From positions 1-11,657 of the forward strand of contig CAUZJO010000146.1 in assembly GCA_963580245.1 (NCBI GenBank): a stretch of 11,657 nucleotides of DNA, given 5' to 3'. Positions 1 to 6,273 of this stretch are shown in pieces; the stretch's first letter is position 1; each line of letters begins with the position of its first letter. The notes under the pieces are model-generated. The model was not told the origin of the DNA and did no database searches. It saw nothing but the letters and a program-made list of their open reading frames with translations. The stretch is from CAUZJO01 sp963580245 (GTDB lineage: Bacteria > Sumerlaeota > Sumerlaeia > MVZB01). Position numbers and translations under genes: made by a program.

Positions 1-87
1 CTCAAAAGAGCTTCTTCGGCCAGAATCCATGGTCAAATCCCTTGCCTTTGGCCAGGCACGGTGGGATGATCCACTCAAAGATTTTGA

Positions 88-344
88 GGATCGAACGGTT
101 TGGTTAGCAAAATGGGAAATGTCGGATTATACCAATGGGAATGCTCCTCAAAAGCACGGCGGGGTTTGAAGTCGCGCCCGGGATCGCGCAGGCTCTCGGC
201 ATGAGAGGCTTTATCGCCAATCTCGTCCCCGTGACGATCGGCAACATCATCGGGGGGTCGGTCATGGCGGGGCTGATCTATTGGTTCGTTTACCTGCGCC
301 ATCTCTTGAAGATCAGGAATCCGGCCGACGAGGACGCCGAGTGA
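88..344 (+). pseudogene. Remnant of a formate/nitrite transporter (FNT family), C-terminal end only
   Basis: The frame ending at 344 encodes a C-terminal tail with IPMGMLLK, then NLVPVTIGNIIGGSVMAG and a hydrophobic stretch ending IYWFVYLR. This matches the last transmembrane helix of FNT channels (FocA/NirC type), where NL(I/V)PVT(L/I)GNI(I/V)GG followed by YW..YLR is characteristic. Only about 70 residues remain of a family that normally has 260-290. Just upstream this frame has a TAG at 105-107. A second frame (88-129) gives G....V..M, which can be lined up with the FNT stretch before IPMG, so a frameshift around 115-133 is likely. The stop, the frame change and the missing five helices argue for a decayed gene rather than a short real one. 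The rest, if any, lies left of the window. The family assignment is fairly sure; the exact left border is not. Confidence 0.55.
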
Positions 345-412
345 TCAATTTTTCCTTTTCAATCCCATCAAGAAAGAGGAAGCTGCGTTGCGCTGAGATT
401 GAATTGGTGACG

Positions 413-421
413 ATGAATCAT
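413..421. repeat. ATGAATCAT palindrome, copy 1
   Basis: A perfect 9-bp palindrome (ATGA-A-TCAT) about 110 bp upstream of the first hydrolase gene. It sits two bases after a possible decayed end of a related gene (ATTGGTGA at 403-410). The same 9-mer recurs at 2589 and 6265. It could be an operator half of a regulator site or part of a duplicated gene border. Confidence 0.4.
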
Positions 422-530
422 GGTTCTGGCCTGGCCGGGTTAGAATTCTTGAAACGGTTGCTTGCCTTGGATTCGGATTTGGTGCACTCTTAATCAATAA
501 GCATGACTGAAAGTGGAAAGGGTAGGTCCA

Positions 531-2534
531 ATGAGAAACGGTCTGGTGGTTTTCACGACGACGATTTTGTCCATGTTTTTGGGAGGCGTTGCCGTGGCCG
601 AGGTCAATCCCAACATCGGCTACATTCGCAAGGAGATTCCCCCGATTCAAGCTCCCGGTCTTGACGGCGAACGCTACACGGCGATGGTGCCGCATACGCT
701 TGATCTGGCCGAGCGGGCCGCGTTGGCGATCAATGCCATCACCGAATGCACCGACCCGAATTACGACCACGAGATCTACATTAACTGTTACTTCAATCGC
801 GATCCCGCGCTGTTGACCCACAGTTATCATGATTTCAACGGGGCGCAGGCCAAGGTGATCGAGGCGCTGGCGTTGTTGCGCGTCGCCAGCGGCAGCACGC
901 AGAACCGCGACGCCGAGCAGATCATGCTCGAGGCCGCGCTGCACATGACGGGCACGGACGGGATGAGTTACATGCCGGTCAAGGGGAGGCCGTGGGCGTT
1001 GTTCGATGACTGGGGCAGCTTTCTGGCCAACGCCGATCCGCCTGAAAACAGCGCCCACATCGCCGCCCTGTGGCCCACGGGCCGCGCCATGCTGGCACTC
1101 GAGGCCTATTACCTCGCCGACGACAAAAACCCCCTCTACGATGAGTTCCTCAAGGCGACCATCGACGGCCTCAACGGGCTGCTCGTCGATCGCGGCGATT
1201 GGGGTTACTTCCCCGGCGACATCATCTACCTCGACGAGAACGGTGATCGCATCCGCTATAGCCAATCCTCGTACGGCGGCGCGGGCGCGGGCGCCGTCGA
1301 CGAGAACACGCCGCACGTGACCAACCTCAATGCGATCAGCTTCGCCACGCCGGCCACGCAGGCAGCCGCCAAGTATTATCGCCTGACCGGCTATGAGCCG
1401 GCCCGGACGCTCGCCGAGAAGCTGTCCTATTGGATCAAGGACCATACGACGTGTTTCGAACCCGACGGGTCATTCACCGGCCACTATCACCTCCATGTCT
1501 TTGCGCTGATCGGCATGGCGGAGACGGGCATCGCGACGGGCAACCAGGAACTGCTCGATTTCGCCGTCAAGGGCTACGAGTTCGCCAAGACCCAGGGCAT
1601 CTCGATGCTTGGCTATTTCCCCGAGCACCTGCCGGTTCAATCGCACACCACGTCGGAGGGCTGCGCGCCGGCCGATATGTTGATCCTGGCCGTCCAGCTC
1701 AGCCGCGCCGGCGTCCGCGATTACTGGGAAGACATCGACCGCTATATCCGCAACCACATCGCCGAATACCAACTCGTCGATAACTCATGGATCGAACGCG
1801 TGACGCGATTGCCCCAATCCACCGGGACTTATCTTGGCAACACCCCGCCCGAAGAGGCGGCCGGGATCAAGGATGTCTCCACGGACCGCGACGTGATCAA
1901 TCGCACCGTCGGCGCCATCGCCACCTGGACGTCGATCAACGACTGGTATCCGGACTGGCACGGGATGAACGTGGGCCGTTTCGGCTGGACCGGCTGCTGC
2001 CTAGGCAACGGCGCGCGCGCCCTCTATTACGGCTGGGAAGCGATTCTCGACCATCGCGATGGTGTGTTGAGCGTCAACTTGCTGCTCAACCGCGCTTCAA
2101 AGTGGGCCGACGTGAACAGCCATCTTCCCTACACGGGCAAGGCGGATATCAACGTCAAGCAAGATACGAAGCTGAGCGTGCGAATCCCGGAGTGGGTCGA
2201 GAAGGAAAACGTGGCTTGTGGGCTGAACGGCTCGCCGCGCGAATTCCAATGGGAAACCGATCCACTCAGACGGCAATACATCGATCTGGGTGCGGTCAAG
2301 GCCGGCGACAAGGTCGAGATCGAATTCCCGATGGTCACCCGCTTCGTTGAACTGGACGTCCCGTTCCCCGAGGATGTTCCGCACGTGCGGTTGATGCTCA
2401 AGGGCAACGAGGTGGTCGACATCCTCCCACGCGGCAAGAACGCCCCCCTGTATCAACGCGCGCACTACAAACAAAACAAGACGTTGTGGAAGCAGATCGA
2501 ACGCTTCAGCCCCAACCGCGAGGTCGATTGGTAA
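531..2534 (+). CDS. Secreted GH127-like glycoside hydrolase (DUF1680, beta-L-arabinofuranosidase-like)
   Basis: The protein has 667 residues, close to the usual 600-700 of GH127 enzymes. ATG 531 is preferred over the in-frame GTG at 513: GGAAAGGG at 515-522 gives Shine-Dalgarno spacing, and the protein then starts with a classic signal peptide (MRN, hydrophobic core to residue 20, cleavage after AVA at 23). From residue 47 it follows the DUF1680 plan of an alpha/alpha barrel with C-terminal beta domains. Seen in the sequence: GYFPEH (E365), SEGC (E376, C378) and GCCLGNGARALYYGWEAI (C489-C490). In the characterised GH127 enzyme HypBA1, a Glu, E-x-C and a Cys-Cys pair form the acid/base and the zinc-thiolate nucleophile site; the same residues are present here. 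Later come VNLLLNRAS and HLPY, typical of the beta domain. The C-terminus is ...REVDW. Substrate is inferred only: beta-L-arabinofuranosides or related sugars. It is a paralog of the gene at 6272 and convergent with the MFS gene. Confidence 0.8.
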   Translation: MRNGLVVFTTTILSMFLGGVAVAEVNPNIGYIRKEIPPIQAPGLDGERYTAMVPHTLDLAERAALAINAITECTDPNYDHEIYINCYFNRDPALLTHSYHDFNGAQAKVIEALALLRVASGSTQNRDAEQIMLEAALHMTGTDGMSYMPVKGRPWALFDDWGSFLANADPPENSAHIAALWPTGRAMLALEAYYLADDKNPLYDEFLKATIDGLNGLLVDRGDWGYFPGDIIYLDENGDRIRYSQSSYGGAGAGAVDENTPHVTNLNAISFATPATQAAAKYYRLTGYEPARTLAEKLSYWIKDHTTCFEPDGSFTGHYHLHVFALIGMAETGIATGNQELLDFAVKGYEFAKTQGISMLGYFPEHLPVQSHTTSEGCAPADMLILAVQLSRAGVRDYWEDIDRYIRNHIAEYQLVDNSWIERVTRLPQSTGTYLGNTPPEEAAGIKDVSTDRDVINRTVGAIATWTSINDWYPDWHGMNVGRFGWTGCCLGNGARALYYGWEAILDHRDGVLSVNLLLNRASKWADVNSHLPYTGKADINVKQDTKLSVRIPEWVEKENVACGLNGSPREFQWETDPLRRQYIDLGAVKAGDKVEIEFPMVTRFVELDVPFPEDVPHVRLMLKGNEVVDILPRGKNAPLYQRAHYKQNKTLWKQIERFSPNREVDW

Positions 2535-2588
2535 AACAGGCTTGTACGTAAATCAAAGGTCGGAAACGACGGAAAAGGCCGCTTCACG

Positions 2589-2597
2589 ATGAATCAT
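2589..2597. repeat. ATGAATCAT palindrome, copy 2
   Basis: The 9-bp palindrome lies in the 85-bp gap between the convergent hydrolase (stop at 2534) and the MFS gene (stop at 2620), 54 bp after the hydrolase stop. With copy 1 it shares two more bases on the left (CG). No T-tract terminator is visible in this gap; only a 4-bp GTCG/CGAC stem with a GAAA loop at 2559-2570. Confidence 0.4.
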
Positions 2598-2619
2598 TTT
2601 CAACTTACTACGGTTAGTG

Positions 2620-3846
2620 CTAAGTATTTGATGCTTCGCGCCTCCGTTTCGTCTGCGCGCGCCGGGCCAGGGCGAGGAAGACCAGACCGGTCAACAATAT
2701 GGCGCTCGCCCAGCGATACATGAGCGCGGGCCCCAGCGTCTGAAAAAGCCGACCCCCGATGATCGAGCCGCTCGACGCGCCCAGGCCCAACAGCGTGCCC
2801 GAGAGCAACCCCTGGGCCGTCGCGCCCATGCCCTGGGGCGCGATCGACCGTGCGTGACTGACCGCGGCGACCCACAACAGCCCGAAGGTCATCCCGTGCA
2901 TCAGTTGAATCAGGAGGAACATCTCTCCGGATCGCGCGTAGGAGTAGGCCAGCGCGCGCAGGGCGAACAGCGTCAGTGCCAGGACCAACAGCGGCCGGGT
3001 CCCGAACCGCGCGATCAACCACGCCGAACCCAGCATCACCGGCACCTCGCTGCCCGTTGAGACGACCATCATCAGGCCCATGAACAACTTGCTGAAGCCG
3101 AGGCCGTTCAGATAGAGGAAGAGGTATTGATGCATCATCGCCAGCCCGATTCCGCCGATGTAGACCGCGGCCAAGAAGTAGCGCCACTGTTGGCTGGCCA
3201 GGATCACGCGCAGGTTGGGACCCAGGCGGATGCCGATCCGCGAATGGCTGACCGGCAGGTGCCAGGCGGTTGCCAGCACCAGCGTCATGAGCAGGCAATA
3301 GCCGTGGAACGCCCAGCTCAGGCCGTAGCGGTCAAGGACCAGCCCGACCACCGGCGAACTCAACCCCCAGCCGACCGACCCCCACAAGCGCTGTCGGCCA
3401 TACTGGTCGCGATGCCCGCCGAGCAGTTCCAACGTGGTGTTATCGATCAGCGGAATGATGGGCGAGGCGAAAAAGGCGTAAGTCATGACGAGCGGAACCA
3501 GCGCCGCGAAGCGGGTCGTGCGCGAAACCATCATCATCGCGCCTATTGCCCCGATGACGGCCACGATCAACAGGCGTTTGTGCTGCTGCGTCGCGTCGGC
3601 GATCAGTCCCCACATCGGCGCGCAGAAAAGCGCCCCCAGAGGCAAGATCGCCAGCAGCACCCCGATCCGGCCTTCCTCGATCCCGATGTGCTCGTAGTAG
3701 ATCGCCAGGTACGGGATCACAAACGACAAGGCCGAGAAGAGCAAAAAGTAAAACATCCGGGGGACGAGGAGCCTGGGGATGGGGTGCGAAGCGGTCATGA
3801 TGACAAGAGTTGGTTGCCAGTCGGTTTCCTTGGGGTGAAGTCGCAT
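2620..3846 (-). CDS. MFS permease, HcaT/LacY-like (MFS_1_like) family
   Basis: The 408-residue protein has about 12 hydrophobic segments, the first at residues 31-51 (MFYFLLFSAL onward), as in Major Facilitator proton symporters. The loop between helices 2 and 3 reads GLIADATQQHKR (80-91), the MFS signature G-x-x-x-D-x(5)-(K/R)-(K/R). YGRQRLWGSVGW (149-160) is typical of the MFS_1_like group that includes the 3-phenylpropionate permease HcaT and relatives of LacY. It should sit in the cytoplasmic membrane and import a small organic acid, nucleoside or sugar with H+. The cargo cannot be read from the sequence; the convergent secreted glycosidase makes a sugar plausible. ATG 3846 is the longest start, but ATG 3798 (MTASHPIPRL) puts the first helix nearer the N-terminus as usual in the family; neither has a clear Shine-Dalgarno. 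A TAAAAT box (3874-3879, minus strand) lies just upstream, without a good -35. The basic tail ARRAQTKRRRE is cytoplasmic by the positive-inside rule. Confidence 0.85.
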   Translation of the reverse strand: MRLHPKETDWQPTLVIMTASHPIPRLLVPRMFYFLLFSALSFVIPYLAIYYEHIGIEEGRIGVLLAILPLGALFCAPMWGLIADATQQHKRLLIVAVIGAIGAMMMVSRTTRFAALVPLVMTYAFFASPIIPLIDNTTLELLGGHRDQYGRQRLWGSVGWGLSSPVVGLVLDRYGLSWAFHGYCLLMTLVLATAWHLPVSHSRIGIRLGPNLRVILASQQWRYFLAAVYIGGIGLAMMHQYLFLYLNGLGFSKLFMGLMMVVSTGSEVPVMLGSAWLIARFGTRPLLVLALTLFALRALAYSYARSGEMFLLIQLMHGMTFGLLWVAAVSHARSIAPQGMGATAQGLLSGTLLGLGASSGSIIGGRLFQTLGPALMYRWASAILLTGLVFLALARRAQTKRRREASNT

Positions 3847-4037
3847 TTGTAGCGACCGACGACAGTCCGGCGCATTTTACCCTTCGGCCGCTCGGAGGGA
3901 CAGCCCGATGATCCCCGGGTTCGGGGTTTCTTCGCTCTTTTCGCTCCCACGCGCGCCAAATGGCAATCGACCTCCAACCCGTTTCCCGCGAGACGACCCA
4001 GCATATCACCTCGACTTTAAGCTTGGAGCGAAAGCGG

Positions 4038-4067
4038 TTGATGGGGTTTTGGGGAATAAATTAGAAT
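4038..4067 (+). promoter_or_regulatory. Candidate sigma-70 promoter for the TPR gene
   Basis: TTGATG at 4038-4043 and TAGAAT at 4062-4067 with an 18-bp spacer give 4/6 and 5/6 matches to the consensus boxes. Transcription would begin near 4074. It lies in the divergent gap between the MFS and TPR genes. The predicted start leaves about 85 nt of leader before ATG 4160 and makes the upstream GTG at 4079 nearly leaderless. Confidence 0.4.
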
Positions 4068-4159
4068 GGTGACATTGAGTGGGGTATTTTAGTTTCGGGA
4101 TTTGGGGGGGGTGTGAACGGCGGTTGCCGTTGCGCCGTCTGTTTGTTTCGACGCGGTCG

Positions 4160-5833
4160 ATGTCCTCAGAAGACCGGAGTGACGATGTGATCGATCCGAT
4201 AGCTTTCGTGGGCCGGACCGGGGCGGGGTCAAGTGTCGTGCGGGGCCTGCTGCTCGGGGCTGCCTGTTTACTCTTCGCATTGGGGAACGATGGGCCGGCG
4301 CGAGGGTATGCTTTGCCCACGCCGCAGGCGGTCATGTTCGCGCGTTCCGACGCTCTTCAATGGATCGATTTGGGGCCCACAGGCAAGGTCGAAAAGCTCC
4401 AGGCGCGTTGGCCCGACGGCCGACGGCAAGAGATCACTTCGTCCCGCGATCAATTAAAGATGACCGTTGGCCACCCGGGTCGGTCTTCGGCGTTTGAGAA
4501 CAAGAACGTCGCGAGCGCCGCTTTAGCGCAACGTCATCCGGAAACTCATGCCGATCAAGAACATGCAGAACCCGCCGATTACGCCAAAGCCCACATCGAG
4601 CTCGGAACCGCATTGGAATCGCGAGGCAGGCTTGACGACGCGATCAGACATTATCGCCGCGCGCTTGATTTCAACCCCGCATCGGCCGAGGTCAACAATC
4701 ATTTGGGAAGGGCGCTCGCGGCCCAAGAGAAGTGGGACCAGGCGGTCGAGCAATTCCGCAAAGCGCTGGAGGTGAATCCCCGCTTTGCCGAGGCGCGCGT
4801 CAACCTCGGCATGGTCTACGAATCCCGGAATAAAACCGACCAGGCGATGGACGAATTTCGCAAAGCCCTGCGCCACGCGCCCGACGATGCCCGTGCGCAC
4901 CATCGTCTTGGTTTGGCGTTGGAGTCGCGGGGGAAGCTTAAAGCGGCGTTCAAGCATTTCGGGCGGGCGCTCGAGATCAACCCCGATTACGTCCGCGTCC
5001 ACCGAGAGCTCGGCATGGCGAGGTCAAGCCAACAGCGGTTTGATCAAGCCATCGATCATTTTCGACTGGCATTACGCATCGATCCGGACGATGCGGACGC
5101 AAACTATCAAATCGGCATCGCTCTGCGCGTCCGGGACCGCGTGGACGGGGCGATCGAACACTATCGACGCGCGCTCGACGCGCAACCCGATCATGCCGAT
5201 GCGCACTATGAACTGGCGTTCGTCTTGGGTTCAAAAGGCGAACTCGACGAGGCGATCGATCATTATCGCCGGGCGATTGGGGCGCGCCCGACCCACGCGC
5301 GGGCGCACAACAACCTGGGCGCGATGCTCGGCATGCAGGGCCAACTGGATGAGGCGATTAGCCATTATCGCCAAGCCCTCGCAATCGACCCCGACTACGT
5401 CGACACGCACCAAAACCTCGGCCAACTCCTGTTCAGGACCAAACGGGCCGAAGAAGCGCTCGGGCACTTCCGCCTGGTGTTGGACGCCCAACCCGACAGC
5501 CTCGCGGTCCTGGCCGATGCCGCGTGGATCCTCGCCACCCACTCCAGCGCCGACGTCCGCGCCCCGCGCGAGGCCATCGAATACGCCGAACGCGCCTCCC
5601 GCCTGACTCAAAACCGCCACCCCGCCGTCCTGGACATCCTGGCGGCGGCCTACGCCGCCGACGGACAATTCGACCGCGCCACCCAAACCGCCCAAGCCGC
5701 CCTCGACCTACCCACCACCCCCCAAACCCAATCCCTAACCGACCCCATCCGCGAACGCCTCAAACTCTACCGCCAATCCAAACCCTTCCACCAACCCTCA
5801 CCACTCCCCAACGAGCCCGCCCAGACTGAATGA
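4160..5833 (+). CDS. TPR-repeat protein with N-terminal signal/anchor and ASPIC/UnbV-like segment
   Basis: Counted from ATG 4160 the protein has 557 residues. The frame is open back to a GTG at 4079, but that extension runs through a G8 run (4104-4111) and gives a basic peptide unlike a signal sequence, so ATG 4160 is preferred; no Shine-Dalgarno decides it. Residues 28-43 (RGLLLGAACLLFALGN) form one hydrophobic helix, a signal peptide or membrane anchor. Residues 65-104 contain LGPTGKVEKL and RWPDGRRQE, which resemble the ASPIC/UnbV domain (LG..xxVDxLxVRWPSGxxQ). Residues 142-447 are nine uninterrupted 34-residue tetratricopeptide repeats; two degenerate ones follow (448 to about 523), the first with a 7-residue insertion. 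TPRs bind partner proteins or peptides, probably in the periplasm or at the membrane here. The last 40 codons are strikingly C-rich (only about 9 G in 5701-5820). The TPR call is certain; the role is unknown. Confidence 0.85.
   Translation: MSSEDRSDDVIDPIAFVGRTGAGSSVVRGLLLGAACLLFALGNDGPARGYALPTPQAVMFARSDALQWIDLGPTGKVEKLQARWPDGRRQEITSSRDQLKMTVGHPGRSSAFENKNVASAALAQRHPETHADQEHAEPADYAKAHIELGTALESRGRLDDAIRHYRRALDFNPASAEVNNHLGRALAAQEKWDQAVEQFRKALEVNPRFAEARVNLGMVYESRNKTDQAMDEFRKALRHAPDDARAHHRLGLALESRGKLKAAFKHFGRALEINPDYVRVHRELGMARSSQQRFDQAIDHFRLALRIDPDDADANYQIGIALRVRDRVDGAIEHYRRALDAQPDHADAHYELAFVLGSKGELDEAIDHYRRAIGARPTHARAHNNLGAMLGMQGQLDEAISHYRQALAIDPDYVDTHQNLGQLLFRTKRAEEALGHFRLVLDAQPDSLAVLADAAWILATHSSADVRAPREAIEYAERASRLTQNRHPAVLDILAAAYAADGQFDRATQTAQAALDLPTTPQTQSLTDPIRERLKLYRQSKPFHQPSPLPNEPAQTE
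4583..5500 (+). repeat. Nine tandem 102-bp TPR-coding units
   Basis: Each unit encodes exactly 34 residues with no insertion or deletion. The TPR pattern is clear: G at position 8, alanine at position 20 (DDA, DQA, DEA), a basic/aromatic HYRRAL-type stretch, and NPxx or DPDx at 31-34. The protein units are similar but not identical, so the array is old or selected rather than a fresh DNA expansion. Confidence 0.85.
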
Positions 5834-6054
5834 GTCAACCGATCGGTGAAGGCAAGAAAGATGATGCGATTGAGTTTACCGTCGAGACTGAACAAACCCG
5901 CGCGCAGTTTGGCCGGCACGGCGCAGAAGCGCCCACGTACTCCGGCTCCGGGATGCCACACATTCCCTCCTTCCTTCTCACCAAGATAACGTTTGATTCT
6001 CGGTCCTTTGGAGTCTGTAGGCCCGAGACCAAGCCCTTTCGGGTATCGAAATCC
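5834..6054. other. Intergenic leader region, no convincing gene
   Basis: This starts the 438-bp gap between the TPR stop and the second hydrolase. A 149-codon frame begins at ATG 5830, overlapping the TPR stop as ATGA. Its product has no recognisable motif and runs through a promoter and a gene relic, so it is not called. Nothing else is seen before the promoter at 6055. Confidence 0.5.
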
Positions 6055-6083
6055 TTGCACTATAGAGAGGAGACGACTATAAT
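6055..6083 (+). promoter_or_regulatory. Candidate sigma-70 promoter for the second GH127-like gene
   Basis: TTGCAC at 6055-6060 and a perfect TATAAT at 6078-6083 are separated by 17 bp, the optimal spacing. Transcription would begin near 6090 and give a leader of about 180 nt that includes the GH127 relic before ATG 6272. The surrounding 100 bp are clearly more AT-rich than the flanking genes, as expected for a promoter. Confidence 0.5.
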
Positions 6084-6097
6084 ATCGTATAAGCCGT

Positions 6098-6124
6098 TAC
6101 GAATATGTACCGTTCTGGTTCGTA
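6098..6124. promoter_or_regulatory. Inverted repeat TACGAA-N15-TTCGTA just after the predicted start point
   Basis: A perfect 6-bp inverted repeat (6098-6103 and 6119-6124) with a 15-bp spacer, giving half-site centres about two helical turns apart. Its place right behind the -10 box fits a repressor operator or a leader hairpin. No regulator gene is in the window, so this is only a candidate. Confidence 0.3.
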
Positions 6125-6143
6125 TTTGTGAAAGTTCAGATGA

Positions 6144-6253
6144 ATGGTTAACCTTCTCCTTAACCGCAACCCCAAGGTGGACACTACCGACAGGGCATGA
6201 CCCTCTGGAAACAGGTGTGGAGTTTCAGCCCGGACTTCGAAATCAATTGGTGA
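6144..6253 (+). pseudogene. Relic of a third GH127-like gene (C-terminal pieces in two frames)
   Basis: Two short pieces match the end region of the intact paralogs but in different frames. Frame 1 (6144-6196) reads VNLLLNRNPK, next to VNLLLNRASK in the first hydrolase (residues around 517-526). Frame 2 (about 6173-6253) reads HYRQGMTLWKQ followed by FSPDFEINW and a stop, next to HYKQNKTLWKQ and FSPNREVDW-stop at the end of the first hydrolase. About 120 residues between the two blocks are deleted, and stop codons precede both pieces. The relic ends 18 bp before ATG 6272 and supplies the spacer that carries the next gene's Shine-Dalgarno. It shows that at least three copies of this family once stood here. 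It resembles the 531 gene more than the 6272 gene at the C-terminus. Confidence 0.7.
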
Positions 6254-6264
6254 AAAGGAACAGG

Positions 6265-6273
6265 ATGAATCAT
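6265..6273. repeat. ATGAATCAT palindrome, copy 3
   Basis: The same 9-bp palindrome overlaps the first two bases of the start codon of the second hydrolase (ATG 6272) and lies 11 bp after the stop of the relic. If bound by a protein or involved in RNA structure it would affect translation start; it may also be just a conserved gene border. Confidence 0.4.

Noticed and set aside
345..1445. 366-codon open frame on the minus strand
   Set aside because: It is antisense to the first hydrolase, whose frame has a signal peptide and family motifs; long shadow frames are common in GC-rich genes.
3913..3941. CCCCG/CGGGG hairpin followed by T-rich sequence
   Set aside because: Stem of only 5 bp with an interrupted T-tract, placed between divergent genes where no plus-strand transcript would need to end.
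4583..5500. CRISPR-like regular spacing of about 100 bp
   Set aside because: The periodicity is the 102-bp TPR coding unit in an open frame, not short repeats separated by unique spacers.
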